From: Sphingobacteriales bacterium
Lineage (GTDB): Bacteria > Bacteroidota > Bacteroidia > Chitinophagales > UBA2359
Length of the DNA stretch: 64,000 nt
Direction: 5' to 3'
NCBI GenBank assembly: GCA_016718845.1
Contig: JADKCK010000104.1
Span: 60,023-124,022, forward strand
Below, piece after piece: positions 8,756 to 18,533 of this stretch. Numbering within the stretch: position 1 is the first letter of the stretch; every line of letters starts with the position of its first letter. The notes under the pieces are model-generated. The model was not told the origin of the DNA. It made no database searches and saw nothing but the letters and a program-made list of their open reading frames with translations. A program made the translations under genes and the position numbers.

Positions 8756-10660
8756 ATGAAAAAAATAAGCGTTTTACTTTTCTGTTTTTGCTTACTTAGT
8801 TTGGTAGCACAAGCACAACATCGCAAAGTTTTGCCTCCAAGCCAATTGGCTCAAAAAAATGCGGCTAAAAAATCGGGTATACAACACGGCACTTTTAAGG
8901 GTATTATTAACATAAAACCTAATTTACCCGATTGGCATGTTAAACTTACATCGCACAGTATTAGCCACACCGAAGACAACGAACCTCAAACCGAAGCATG
9001 GCAAAAACGACAGTTACAGAAAGAGGGGCGTAAATATACGCAACTTTTGGCAAAACAAAAAATACCACAGCCCTTTTTGCCTGCCAATAAGCAAGAATCT
9101 GCCCAAGAATCGAACAATTTGTACTTGGGCGCATCGTTCGAGGGCAATATTACCACCAATTGGTATCCGCCCGACAACCATTTGGCTATCTCTAATGGTG
9201 GTATTATTGTAAGTGTTATCAACTCGCAGTTGTCGTATTTTAACAGCAACGGTACTTTGTTGAGCGAAACAACCTTTGCCAATTTATTTTCCGATTTTGA
9301 CCTATCAAACGACCTATTTGACCCCCGCGTATTGTACGACGAAGTTGCCGACCGTTTTATTATGCTTATCCTCAACGACCGTACACCTGCCAATTCCAAA
9401 ATTTTGTTGTGTTTTTCTATCACCAACAACCCAAGCAATGGCTGGTATTTGTACGAGCTAAGTGGCAATCCGCTCAACAACAATTCGTGGTTCGATTATC
9501 CCTCTGTCGGTTTATCGCAAAACGAGCTATATATTTCGGGCAATGCCTTTGCCAGTGGTTTCGACCAAGCCCTTATCTATCAAATTAAAAAAGCTGATGG
9601 CTATACAGGCACCGCCTTGTCGTATCAATATTGGTACGATTTGGCAGGAAACCCCTTTACCCTTGCTCCGCTATCGTGGGGGCAAGCGGGCAGCTATGGT
9701 CCGGGCGCTTATTTTATTGCCACACAAAGCGCCAACGAAGGCTCGTCGGTAAAATTTTACGACCTAACCGACGACCTCGACAACAACCCCGATTTTGTGT
9801 ACTACAACATCGCCACCGATTATTTTGAACGTGGCTCAAACGCCTATCAGCCGGGTAGCAGTAACAAAATGCGCACCAATGGCTCGGTGGTGCGCAGCGC
9901 TTTTTATTTAGATGGGGTGGTGCATTATGCTTTTGCTATGGACAGACAATCGGGCAGCCCCGATGCAGCAGGCTGGAACGGCATTGCCTATAACCGCCTT
10001 GATGTGGCAACAGCCAGTAATACCCGCTATGTACTTTGGGATAACGATATTGACCTTGCTTATCCGGGTATTGCATCGAGTGGTGCAACCGAAACCGACC
10101 AAGCAATAAGCATGGTGTACTTGGCAAGTAGCAACACCCTATACCCCGAAATGCGCGTTGTTAATATAGACAACAACCTTAACCCAACATCACCAATATT
10201 GGTAAAAGCGGGAGTAAATACCGTTACGGTTGGCTGCGATGGTGGCTCGTGTAGATGGGGCGACTATACGGGCGCACAACGCCAATACAATACAGCAAGT
10301 GTGTGGATATTGGGGCAGGCACCCAAAAACAACGGCAATTGGCGCAACTGGATTGCCCAAGTTACCCCCGAAGCCGTTGGCATAAACCCCACCATACCCA
10401 CCACAAACACCCTAACAGCCTACCCAAACCCCGTTGTAGATTTGCTAAACATAGATTTTGACCAAACCGAAGCCGCCTATACCCAAATTTATTTGTACGA
10501 TATGTGTGGCAAAGCCGTTAAATTGTTGTACGCCGCTCATCTGCCCAAAGGCAAACAAACCTTATCGTTTAACAAACAAGCATTGCCCACAGGCATGTAT
10601 CTGCTAAACATAATGCAAAACGGACAAACAAATTATAGAGCCAAAGTGGTGGTTTTTTAA
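8756..10660 (+). CDS. Secreted protein with T9SS type A sorting domain
   Basis: 634 residues. A clear signal peptide (MKKISVLLFCFCLLSLVAQAQ) is followed by a long Asp/Asn-rich region with beta-propeller-like character. It ends in a type IX secretion C-terminal domain: TAYPNPVVDLLNIDF, an IYLYDMCGK strand, the LPTGMYLLNI motif and a basic end. The protein is predicted to be exported by T9SS and kept at the surface or released. Enzymatic motifs were not recognised. It stands alone between the divergent PLD gene and mqnE. Confidence 0.85.
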   Translation: MKKISVLLFCFCLLSLVAQAQHRKVLPPSQLAQKNAAKKSGIQHGTFKGIINIKPNLPDWHVKLTSHSISHTEDNEPQTEAWQKRQLQKEGRKYTQLLAKQKIPQPFLPANKQESAQESNNLYLGASFEGNITTNWYPPDNHLAISNGGIIVSVINSQLSYFNSNGTLLSETTFANLFSDFDLSNDLFDPRVLYDEVADRFIMLILNDRTPANSKILLCFSITNNPSNGWYLYELSGNPLNNNSWFDYPSVGLSQNELYISGNAFASGFDQALIYQIKKADGYTGTALSYQYWYDLAGNPFTLAPLSWGQAGSYGPGAYFIATQSANEGSSVKFYDLTDDLDNNPDFVYYNIATDYFERGSNAYQPGSSNKMRTNGSVVRSAFYLDGVVHYAFAMDRQSGSPDAAGWNGIAYNRLDVATASNTRYVLWDNDIDLAYPGIASSGATETDQAISMVYLASSNTLYPEMRVVNIDNNLNPTSPILVKAGVNTVTVGCDGGSCRWGDYTGAQRQYNTASVWILGQAPKNNGNWRNWIAQVTPEAVGINPTIPTTNTLTAYPNPVVDLLNIDFDQTEAAYTQIYLYDMCGKAVKLLYAAHLPKGKQTLSFNKQALPTGMYLLNIMQNGQTNYRAKVVVF

Positions 10661-10746
10661 TATTGTACGATGCAGCTAAATACCTAAATTTAACAAAAAG
10701 GCAAATAAAAGCTAATTGCCTGAACATTGACCTAAAATTAGTGTTA

Positions 10747-10791
10747 AACTTTCAATAAATTTTGAAAGTTCGTAAAAACATAGTACCTTTG
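10747..10791 (+). promoter_or_regulatory. Bacteroidota-type promoter with palindrome upstream of mqnE
   Basis: TTTG at 10761-10764 and TACCTTTG at 10784-10791 are separated by 19 bp, an excellent match to the Bacteroidota sigma consensus (TTTG, about 19 bp, TAnnTTTG). A perfect 9-bp palindrome (AACTTTCAA at 10747-10755, TTGAAAGTT at 10762-10770) overlaps the upstream box and could be an operator; that is inference. The resulting leader to the mqnE start would be about 160 nt. Confidence 0.65.
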
Positions 10792-10956
10792 TGGTAACTA
10801 AAAGTGCTTACCAAACTAAGTAGTCTACCTTAAGATGGTCCAAAAAAGATAGCCCATAACCAAGTTCAAAATTTATATCCGACAGTATTATGTTGAATGA
10901 CTACTAAGCACCATTGCTACAATCTTTCAGCCAAACACAAAATAAACTTAAAAAAT

Positions 10957-12144
10957 ATGACAACTGCTGCCAATATCAACGCCTTATTAAATAACCCAAA
11001 CCTAAGTGCCGATTTGCGCCAAATTGCCGAAAAGGTGCTAAACAACCAACGCATCACCTTCGATGAGGGCGTTTTGTTGTACCAAAAAGCCGAACTTAGC
11101 TTTTTAGGCATGTTAGCCAATTATGTTCGCGAACAAAAACATGGCGATAATACCTATTTTAACCGCAATTTTCATATCGAGCCAACCAATTTGTGCGTTT
11201 ATTCGTGTAAATTTTGCTCGTACTCGCGCCTTATAAAACAAAAAGACGAAGGCTGGGTACTAACCGAAGATGATATGATGAACATTGTGCGCAGCTACGA
11301 CCACAAACCCGTTACCGAAGTGCATATTGTTGGCGGCGTTATTCCGCAAATGAATGTGCCGTTTTTTGTAAGTTTAATCAAAAAAATAAAAGCACATCGC
11401 CCCAACCTACACGTAAAAGCTTTTACACCTGTTGAGTACCACTATATGTTTAAGCGCGAAAAATTAACCTACGAGCAAGGCTTACAAGCACTTAAAGACG
11501 CAGGTTTGGATTCGATACCGGGTGGTGGCGCCGAGATTTTTCACCCAAGCGTACGCGAGGTAATTTGTGCCGATAAATGCACCGGCGACGAATGGTTGGC
11601 TATCCACGAAACAGCACACAAATTAGGCATACCCTCAAACGCCACTATGTTGTACGGACACATAGAACAATACTGGCACCGTATAGACCACATGGAACGC
11701 CTGCGACAGTTGCAAGACCGCACAGGTGGTTTTAACTGTTTTATACCCCTAAAATTTAGGCACGAAAACAACGAAATGAGCCACCTACCCGAGTCTACCG
11801 TTGTAGAGGATTTGCGTAACTATGCCGTAGCCCGCATCTACCTCGATAATTTTGCCAATATAAAAGCCTACTGGCCCATGATTGGACGCACAACAGCACA
11901 GCTATCGTTGGCTTTTGGCGTAAATGATGTTGATGGAACAATTGACGACACCACCAAAATTTACTCGATGGCTGGCTCCGAAGAGCAACACCCCAGCTTA
12001 TCTACCCAACAATTGGTCGAGTTGATAAAAGCCGTTGGGCGTTGTCCCATTGAGCGCGATAGTGTTTACAACCATTTACAAGATTATACCCATGTGGCGT
12101 TTAAAAAAGACGAATTTATAGAACTGCCTGTTATTGCTAATTAG
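10957..12144 (+). CDS. mqnE: Aminofutalosine synthase MqnE
   Basis: Radical-SAM enzyme of the futalosine menaquinone pathway, joining the enolpyruvyl-benzoate product of MqnA to adenosine and bicarbonate chemistry to give aminofutalosine. The [4Fe-4S] motif CxxxCxxC is at Cys80, 84 and 87 (NLCVYSCKFCSYS). Other family signatures are HIVGG near 127, GGGAEIF, NATMLYGH and IGRTTAQLSLAFG. The frame is open 20 codons upstream, but the Met at 10957 follows an A-rich leader and gives 395 residues, the usual size. MqnE rather than MqnC is favoured by the GGGAEIFHPSVRE and IYLDNFANIKAYW segments. Confidence 0.9.
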   Translation: MTTAANINALLNNPNLSADLRQIAEKVLNNQRITFDEGVLLYQKAELSFLGMLANYVREQKHGDNTYFNRNFHIEPTNLCVYSCKFCSYSRLIKQKDEGWVLTEDDMMNIVRSYDHKPVTEVHIVGGVIPQMNVPFFVSLIKKIKAHRPNLHVKAFTPVEYHYMFKREKLTYEQGLQALKDAGLDSIPGGGAEIFHPSVREVICADKCTGDEWLAIHETAHKLGIPSNATMLYGHIEQYWHRIDHMERLRQLQDRTGGFNCFIPLKFRHENNEMSHLPESTVVEDLRNYAVARIYLDNFANIKAYWPMIGRTTAQLSLAFGVNDVDGTIDDTTKIYSMAGSEEQHPSLSTQQLVELIKAVGRCPIERDSVYNHLQDYTHVAFKKDEFIELPVIAN

Positions 12145-12221
12145 CTGTCTGCTATAGGGGTTACATTGCTTGTTAGATGCAGCATTTGGTGTTTTGTACA
12201 GCAAGTAATTAAAAAATAAAA

Positions 12222-12266
12222 AAGTCGTTCCTTTTTCTGATTAGAAGAAGGAACGACTTTTTTTGA
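12222..12266. terminator. Bidirectional intrinsic terminator
   Basis: Perfect 12-bp arms (AAGTCGTTCCTT at 12222-12233 and AAGGAACGACTT at 12248-12259) with a T-run after and an A-run before. It lies between convergent mqnE and terC and can serve both strands. Confidence 0.85.
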
Positions 12267-12315
12267 CTAAGGATTATGAACTTTTAGCGGATAGATAGCC
12301 AACAGCCTAAAAAAA

Positions 12316-13109
12316 CTACTGTTGCCCTGCCGAGTTATCTACGTATTCATCGCGCAAATCAACGGGTTTATCTTTTGCTTTAAGCATACGGATATTGAGT
12401 GTTTCGACGATGATAGAGAAGAAAATAGAGAAGTAGATGTATCCTTTGGGTACGTGTTGATGAAAACCTTCGGCAACCAACATAAAACCGATGAGCAACA
12501 AAAAGCTAAGTCCCAACATTTTTACGGTGGGGTGTTTTTGTATAAAGTTGCTTAGGGGGTTAACAAAAGCTATCATTACTGCCATGGAGATAACAACGGC
12601 AATAATCATGATAGGCACGCTTTTTACCAAACCTACGGCAGTTAAAATAGAGTCGATGGAGAAGATAAGGTTGAGCGCCGTAATTTGGACAATAACGGCA
12701 TTAAAGGCAGATTTGCCTTTTTGGGTACTCATGTCTTCTTCGTGTCCTTCTAGTTTTGGTGAATTTCGGAGGTGGCTTTATATAGCAAAAAGATACCTCC
12801 TATAACTAATATAATATCGTTCCAACTTAAACCATCGCCGGGGTGCAACTGCATTAGGCTGTGTATAGGCTCGGGGATAAAAATTACGGGCTCTTCTAGG
12901 CTAATTAACCAGCCAATACCAAACAACAAGGCAATGCGTAGCCCCATGGCAACAATAAGCCCTATTTGTTGGGCTTTTTTTTGCTGTTCTTTGGGCAAGC
13001 GCGACGATACGATAGATACAAACACTAGGTTATCTATCCCCAACACTACTTCCATGATAGTAAGGGTAAGTAAACTAATGAGTGCTTCGGGAGAAAATAA
13101 AGCTTCCAT
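12316..13109 (-). pseudogene. TerC-family membrane protein, frameshifted
   Basis: Polytopic TerC/YjbE-like protein; the family has been linked to tellurite resistance and metal (manganese) handling. The N-terminal half is 12750-13109 (EVVLGIDNLVFVSI, hallmark acidic GIDN motif) and the C-terminal half 12316-12732 (LIFSIDSILTAVGL). The halves are in different frames. Adding one base to the four-base run at 12754-12757 would restore a continuous ~264-residue protein with the junction HQKLEGHEEDMST, the normal TerC length. A single homopolymer deletion is therefore either a recent mutation or a sequencing error; the rest is well conserved. Confidence 0.88.
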
Positions 13110-13244
13110 TATTTCTGCGTTTCTGTGTGTTTTAGGAGCTGCAAAGATAGGTATTTTTAGGGAGTTTTGCTATTTATTGCCGATTATTAATGCAACATTA
13201 GGTAAAATGTGGGATTAACAGCAGGTTTGGTGCTGCGCTTACCG

Positions 13245-13328
13245 TGCTTTGGGGGTGCCACCTACTTATCGAGTCAGGGAGTGCTAATTATCACCCCCAA
13301 AAAAGACATTTACCGCGTCAAGCGGGGC
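13245..13328 (+). repeat. Dispersed two-hairpin repeat, copy 2
   Basis: TGCTTTGGGGGTGCCACC, then ATCACCCCCAAAAAAGACAT-like sequence and the CCGCGTCAAGCGGGGC hairpin. It lies between terC and the first M43 protease gene. Nothing else is recognised in the 290-bp gap. Confidence 0.85.
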
Positions 13329-13400
13329 AGGCGCAAACCTTTGCTTGTTGAGCAACCTAAAATTAGCCTGCAAAAATTATATTGCCAAGCAAATTAAAGG

Positions 13401-14981
13401 TTATTTTACCACCACTAATTTTGTGCGTAGTTGTGTAGCACCGTTATCGAGCATTAGCATATAATAGCCGTTGCTTAGTTGGGTAATATCTACTTGCAAT
13501 TGGTTAAAGCCTTGGTTTGCCAATACGGGTATGTTTAGCACCTGTTTGCCGCTTAGGTCGTAGATGTGTAGTTGGGTGTTTAGGTCGGTGGTGGCGCCAA
13601 AACTAACGTTTAGGTGATTTTGAGCCGGATTGGGCAACACAAACATATCGTTCAACGAAACATCGAGGGCGGCTGTTTGGGTGTTGTTGGTGGGGTCGGT
13701 GGTTTGGGGTGTTTGCATGGCACAAGCGCTAGTAAAACTTACCGCCGAGCTATAAGCACTTACACCACTGCCACACACCGATTGTACTTTCCACTCGTAG
13801 TTTTTGCAAGGCTGTAGCACGGCACCTAGTTGTTTGTAGTTGGTGTTGCTGGTTAGGTTGGTCCAGGTGGCAGTGCCAACTTTGCGTCCTTGTATGTTGT
13901 AGCTGTTGGCTCCGCTGGCGGTGTTCCAGTTAAAACGGGCGCTGGTGGTGGTAATGTTGGTGGTGGTTAAATTGGTGGGTGTGGGGCAATTGGCACTAAC
14001 GGGCGACACGCAGCCCAAGGAGTTAAGGATAGATGCCCGAGCGCCGCCACCGCTAAACAAGGCACGCATACGGTTTTTTTGTCCTACCGAAAACATTTTG
14101 CGGCATATATCATAGGTATAATCCATGTGGTTCATAAACATATCGCCGTTGGGTCCGTTAGAGCAACTTGTGTGCGGGAAATTGGGGCAAGCCGTATTGT
14201 TTGTTTGTTGGGTAGGGGTGTCGCTAACTAGGTCGTTACCGCAGTTAGTATCTGCCCAAAGATGCAATAGGTTAAGCCAATGGCCTACCTCATGAACGGT
14301 GGTGCGTCCTTGGTTATAAGGGTAAGGTACATTGGTTGTACCAAACACACTATAATCAATTACAACGGCATCGGTGGCGGCGGGTCCGCCGGGCAGTTGT
14401 GCATAGCCACCTAAACCAGCAGGGCTAAGGTCGCAGATATAAATGTTTAGGTATTTGCTGCGGTCCCAAATATCTTTACCCCCTTGCGAGCTATAAGTAA
14501 TGCCACCACTAACACCAAACGATGTTTGGCTGGTTGCTGTGCGGGTAATGCCGGTGGTAATGTTGTTGCTGGGGTCGCGTTGAGCCAAGCAAAATTCAAT
14601 TTCTGTATCGGCGGCAAGTGGCGAAAATGCCGACGGAATAGTGCTTGCATCGGTGTTTAGTTTGCGAAAATCGCGGTTTAGGGCTGTTAATTGCGATTGA
14701 ATTTGCGCATCGCTGATGTTTTCGGCAGTGGTATTGTACACCACATGAAACACCACCGGAATGGTATACACCACCCTTTCGGTTTGTGGCTGATGTGCCA
14801 AGCTGTTTATGTACTGCTCGGTGTGTTGCTCAATAGCCTCTATGTTGCGTGCTACATCGGGGTATTGCTGCATAATTTGGTGCATGTGTTGGCTGCTGCC
14901 GCACTCGATGCCTGCCTCTTGTGCAAAAAGGGTAGTGGCACAAAAAAACGAAATAACGGAAAGAATAAACTTGGTGTTCAT
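13401..14981 (-). CDS. Secreted M43 (cytophagalysin/pappalysin) metalloprotease, T9SS cargo
   Basis: 526-residue zinc protease. Signal peptide about 1-20. The M43 catalytic motif is H230-E231-x-x-H234 with the third ligand at H240 (HEVGHWLNLLH), followed by the conserved CSNGPNGDMFMNHMDYT region carrying the Met-turn. A fibronectin type III-like domain (about 335-415) and a T9SS sorting domain (FVLPNPAQNHLNVSF ... LSNGYYMLML) follow. It is a paralogue of the two plus-strand proteases that follow, but lacks their PPC-like domain. It is divergently transcribed from the next copy and shares the 492-bp intergenic region. Confidence 0.92.
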   Translation of the reverse strand: MNTKFILSVISFFCATTLFAQEAGIECGSSQHMHQIMQQYPDVARNIEAIEQHTEQYINSLAHQPQTERVVYTIPVVFHVVYNTTAENISDAQIQSQLTALNRDFRKLNTDASTIPSAFSPLAADTEIEFCLAQRDPSNNITTGITRTATSQTSFGVSGGITYSSQGGKDIWDRSKYLNIYICDLSPAGLGGYAQLPGGPAATDAVVIDYSVFGTTNVPYPYNQGRTTVHEVGHWLNLLHLWADTNCGNDLVSDTPTQQTNNTACPNFPHTSCSNGPNGDMFMNHMDYTYDICRKMFSVGQKNRMRALFSGGGARASILNSLGCVSPVSANCPTPTNLTTTNITTTSARFNWNTASGANSYNIQGRKVGTATWTNLTSNTNYKQLGAVLQPCKNYEWKVQSVCGSGVSAYSSAVSFTSACAMQTPQTTDPTNNTQTAALDVSLNDMFVLPNPAQNHLNVSFGATTDLNTQLHIYDLSGKQVLNIPVLANQGFNQLQVDITQLSNGYYMLMLDNGATQLRTKLVVVK

Positions 14982-15473
14982 GAAAGCGTGATTTTTGATA
15001 TGTTTTTATTGATTGATGAATATTAAGCAATTAAAGACAATTGTAGGGCATAATTGTTTACACAAAACCAACAATTTGGGCTAACATACAATTAGCGGTG
15101 CAAAGAAACTACTTTTTATAAAGATTACCAAATTTTTTGTGGGCATTTAAAATTAATTGGGCTTAACTTTATTTTTAGGTAGATAATGCGTTACTATAAA
15201 AGACAATGTTTGATAAACCTAAACAAAGTAGTAAAAACGAAATGGTCATATTAAAGCCATAATTTGGGGTGGTGTTTTCTTTTTTTTAAAACTTACACAA
15301 CAAAATACCAATTAAATCGTTTAGTGCCATTAAGTAGCCAAAAAAATATTGCACAAAAATAACCTAAAAAGTTAGTTTTTGTTACTTATTAGTCGTTACT
15401 TTGCACCCCTCTTTTATCCATTTTTAAAACCAAAATTTTTTTAGTAAATTACGTACCTTTTAACACATTTTTT
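14982..15473. promoter_or_regulatory. Divergent intergenic region with promoter for the second M43 gene
   Basis: AT-rich region between divergent protease genes. On the plus strand TTTG at 15378-15381 and TACTTTG at 15397-15403 form a promoter-like pair. The segment 15345-15403 (AATATTGCACAAAAAT, then TTAG, then TCGTTACTTTGC) is closely matched upstream of the third protease (18376-18437), so the regulatory region was duplicated with the gene or kept by selection. Confidence 0.5.
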
Positions 15474-17393
15474 ATGAAGCAATTAGCACTTTCTACCCTG
15501 TTACTTCTTTCTTTTCTTCCATCGTTTGCTCAGCGCAATTGTGCATCTATGGACGTACTTGAACACGAGTTGGCAACCGACCCCGGTATGGCAGCCCGTA
15601 TGGAGGAAATCGAAAACCATACGCAGCGTTTTGTCCAATCGGGTAGCACTAACGAGCGTGTAGTTATTACCATACCTGTAGTATTCCACATCATCCACAA
15701 TGGCGATGCTGTAGGTAGTAGCGAGAACCTTTCGACTACCTACATCAATGCTCAATTAGACCAATTGAACAAAGATTTTCGCAAACAAAACGCCGATGTA
15801 TCCTCAGTGCCATCTGCCTTTGCAGGTTTAGCTGCCGATTCCGAAATACAGTTTTGTTTAGCACAACGCACTCCGGCAGGTGCTGCTACCACAGGCATTA
15901 ACCGCTACAACTACAACACCGCATCGCCTTCTACATCGTATATAGATGGCACCATTAAACCAGCTACTATCTGGGACAGAACAAAATACCTAAACATTTG
16001 GACGGCTAACCTTGGCGGTGGCTTGTTGGGTTATGCTACTTTTCCGGGCGGCACATCTACCAAAGACGGAGTTGTAGTATTGGCAAGTTCGGTAGGTTCG
16101 GTGGCTACACCTAATCCCTCGGGCGGATCTTTTGGCAAAGGACGCACCGCCACCCACGAGGTTGGTCACTGGTTAAACCTTCGCCACATTTGGGGCGACA
16201 GCAATTGCGGCAACGACCAAGTAAGCGATACCCCTACACAGCAAACCTCTAATGGTGGGTGCCCTAATTTTCCAAAGGTAACCTGCTCTAATGGTCCCAG
16301 CGGCGATATGTTTATGAACTACATGGATTATGTTAACGATGCTTGTATGGTGATGTTTAGTACAGGACAAAAAAACCGCATGAAAGCCTTGTTTGCTACA
16401 GGTGGCTCGCGTGTTAGTTTAGTTACCTCTAACGGTTGCACCCCTCCGGGCGGTACAGGTACTTGCGGCACACCAAGCGGGTTAGGCTCAAGCAGCATTA
16501 CCTCATCAAGTGCTACTGTATCGTGGGCTGCTGCTAGCGGAGCTACTAGCTACAATGTACAATACAAAACATCGGCGGCTACTTCTTGGACAACACTTAG
16601 TACTGCCTCTACCTCGTTAAATTTAACAGGCTTGTCGGCATCTACCACTTACAACTGGCAAGTAGCCACGGTTTGCTCGGGCACATCAAGTGCTTATGTG
16701 GCAGGTAGTAACTTTACCACTTTGGCAAGCGGCGGCGGTAGCACTTGTACTGCCTTTGAACCAAACGAAACCGGACAAACAGCGGCAATACTGCCACTTA
16801 ATACTACCTCAACCGCTTTTATTTGTACTAGTACCGACATAGATTGGTACCGATTTACCACCACCAGCACAGCCACCAAGGTACGCGTGCAGATGACCAG
16901 CGTGCCTGCCGACTACGACATGAAACTCTATAACTCAAGTAGCACTTTGTTAGGTACATCAGAAAACAGCAACACCAACGATGAACAATTAATTGTAAAC
17001 GCCACAAGCACCAACACCTACTACCTAAGAGTATACGGTTATGGCGGTGTATTCAGCAGCACCGATAGCTATTTGTTAAACGTAGCCACATCGGCAAGCA
17101 ATTTTAGAACCACTGGCTTAGAAAACGCCCAAAACGAAATTTCGGAAATTAGCTTGTTCCCTAACCCAAGTAACGACAAAGTAAACATCAGCTTTATATC
17201 AACTGCCGAAAACAACCTAACTATTACGGTATTTGACGTAAGCGGTCGCCAAATTATAAGCCAACAAGCAACAGCCACCGAAGGACAAAACAACCTTGGC
17301 TTAGATGTTAGCCAACTACAAACAGGTTTTTACTTTGTGCAAGTTGATAATGGCTCGATGCGCCAACAAAACCGTTTAGTTATTGCTCGATAA
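15474..17393 (+). CDS. Secreted M43 metalloprotease with FN3 and PPC-like domains, T9SS cargo
   Basis: 639 residues. Signal peptide 1-20 (MKQLALSTLLLLSFLPSFAQ). The catalytic zinc site is H228-E229-xx-H232 and H238 (HEVGHWLNLRH); the Met-turn region is GDMFMNYMDY. A FN3-like domain (about 340-415) is followed by a bacterial pre-peptidase C-terminal-like domain (DIDWYRFTTTS ... VPADYDMKLYNSS, about 425-540) and a T9SS sorting domain (SLFPNPSNDKVNISF ... LQTGFYFVQVDNG). The start is fixed by the signal peptide. The protein is near-identical in layout to the gene at 18534. Confidence 0.93.
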   Translation: MKQLALSTLLLLSFLPSFAQRNCASMDVLEHELATDPGMAARMEEIENHTQRFVQSGSTNERVVITIPVVFHIIHNGDAVGSSENLSTTYINAQLDQLNKDFRKQNADVSSVPSAFAGLAADSEIQFCLAQRTPAGAATTGINRYNYNTASPSTSYIDGTIKPATIWDRTKYLNIWTANLGGGLLGYATFPGGTSTKDGVVVLASSVGSVATPNPSGGSFGKGRTATHEVGHWLNLRHIWGDSNCGNDQVSDTPTQQTSNGGCPNFPKVTCSNGPSGDMFMNYMDYVNDACMVMFSTGQKNRMKALFATGGSRVSLVTSNGCTPPGGTGTCGTPSGLGSSSITSSSATVSWAAASGATSYNVQYKTSAATSWTTLSTASTSLNLTGLSASTTYNWQVATVCSGTSSAYVAGSNFTTLASGGGSTCTAFEPNETGQTAAILPLNTTSTAFICTSTDIDWYRFTTTSTATKVRVQMTSVPADYDMKLYNSSSTLLGTSENSNTNDEQLIVNATSTNTYYLRVYGYGGVFSSTDSYLLNVATSASNFRTTGLENAQNEISEISLFPNPSNDKVNISFISTAENNLTITVFDVSGRQIISQQATATEGQNNLGLDVSQLQTGFYFVQVDNGSMRQQNRLVIAR

Positions 17394-17440
17394 TTAGCAA
17401 TAAATGAACTTGTGTTGTTTAATAAACAACCTAAACCCCA

Positions 17441-17478
17441 AAACGCACTATTTGCAATAGCAGATAGTGCGTTTTTTT
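17441..17478 (+). terminator. Intrinsic terminator after the second M43 gene
   Basis: 11-bp arms AAACGCACTAT and ATAGTGCGTTT at 17441-17451 and 17464-17474, followed by a T-run. Confidence 0.85.
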
Positions 17479-17625
17479 AATACTAAAACGAAACAGTAAA
17501 TAGCTGGTGTAAAAATATTGTTCGCTCCCGAAACATTACACACCTTTATTACGTAATACCATACAGTAGCATTAAAAAGAAAAATGTCAGGCTTTTGTAA
17601 AAAAATAAAATTACACACAAAAAAA

Positions 17626-18169
17626 CTGCTTCTAACGGATTGTGTGGTTTTAAATTTAGCCGTTTTTTCTTGAAATAATGGGCTTGCCAACAGTTTGTAT
17701 GAATTTTAAAAGGTGATGTAGGTATTTAAATCTTGCCAATCCTGCAATCCTGTTGACTAAATTTTTGTTTTTGTGTAAAGTCTAAATTTGCGTTTAACTT
17801 CTACCGAACGCCCAAAATTGATAAGCAATCCGATATCTATTTGTGTAGCGTTGAGGTAGTTTACCAATTGTGTTTCGTGTATCGGATGTAAGATATCTAT
17901 TGCTTTTAGTTCAAGAATAATCGTGTTGCATGTGTTTTTGACAGGATTACAAGATTAACAAGATTTGATTTTTATTCTTTCTGCTTTTAATGGATTGTGT
18001 GGTTTGAGTTTCAAAGTTTATTTTCGGGTTGAAATGCAGCTAAATGAAGCAATTTTATCAAATAAATACTCAAAACTTGAACTATCTTTGCTAAAAAAAA
18101 CGAAAATTAAGTTATTTGCCCCAAATACAGGTACTTTGAGTTGCAAACCACACAATCCGTTAGAAACAG
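17626..18169. repeat. Inverted repeat pair enclosing a gene remnant
   Basis: A 25-bp sequence at 17626-17650 (CTGCTTCTAACGGATTGTGT...) recurs inverted at 18145-18169 with one mismatch. A diverged direct copy lies at 17979-18002 (TCTGCTTTTAATGGATTGTG). The GxxExxY remnant lies between the arms. Apart from that remnant the 17479-18410 stretch shows no gene; the small open frame at 17965-18198 overlaps the repeats and is not convincing. Confidence 0.6.
17757..17934 (-). pseudogene. GxxExxY-family protein, C-terminal remnant
   Basis: The minus strand encodes a 58-residue stretch ending at TAG, with the typical C-terminal half of GxxExxY (PDDEXK_3) proteins: IILELKAIDILHPIHETQ, then LVNYLNATQIDIGLLINFG and RSVEVKRKFRLYTK. 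No start codon or N-terminal half (the GLxExxY part) is present upstream; it runs instead into low-complexity sequence. It is therefore a 5'-truncated remnant. Confidence 0.8.
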
Positions 18170-18375
18170 CAAAAAACAATTACTTTGAAACTAAATAACG
18201 TCTAAATAGCGTAAAAGCTAGAAGATGAGGCTATTTATGGACACAAAAATACACAGTAAAGTCATTTTTTTTCAAAATGGGTAACTTTATTGCCAATTTG
18301 CACAATAAATAATCAAACTTGATGTTTAAAAACAACTAACAAAATTTAGCCAAAATCTTGCATAATTTAGGGGCT

Positions 18376-18437
18376 AAAAATATTGCACAAAAATGACAAA
18401 AAAAATTAGGTTTTGCAAAAATATAGTCGTTACTTTG
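18376..18437 (+). promoter_or_regulatory. Promoter of the third M43 gene
   Basis: TTTTG at 18411-18415, a 15-bp spacer and TACTTTG at 18431-18437. The same spacing and upstream AATATTGCACAAAAAT block occur before the second M43 gene. The leader to the start codon at 18534 is about 90 nt. Confidence 0.55.
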
Positions 18438-18533
18438 CTGCTCAATTCAATTGATTTGTGCATCATCCCAAATTTTTACACTATCTATCACCTAACTAAC
18501 GATTCACAATCATTTAAAAAAAAATTTCATTTT

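Noticed and set aside
8986..9483. Antisense open frame within the T9SS cargo gene
   Set aside because: Shadow frame of a well-supported gene; no family features.
14691..15026. Plus-strand open frame antisense to the first M43 gene
   Set aside because: Overlaps the signal-peptide end of a clear protease gene on the other strand.
17965..18198. 77-residue open frame in the protease intergenic region
   Set aside because: Overlaps the inverted repeats, no recognised family, AT-driven composition.
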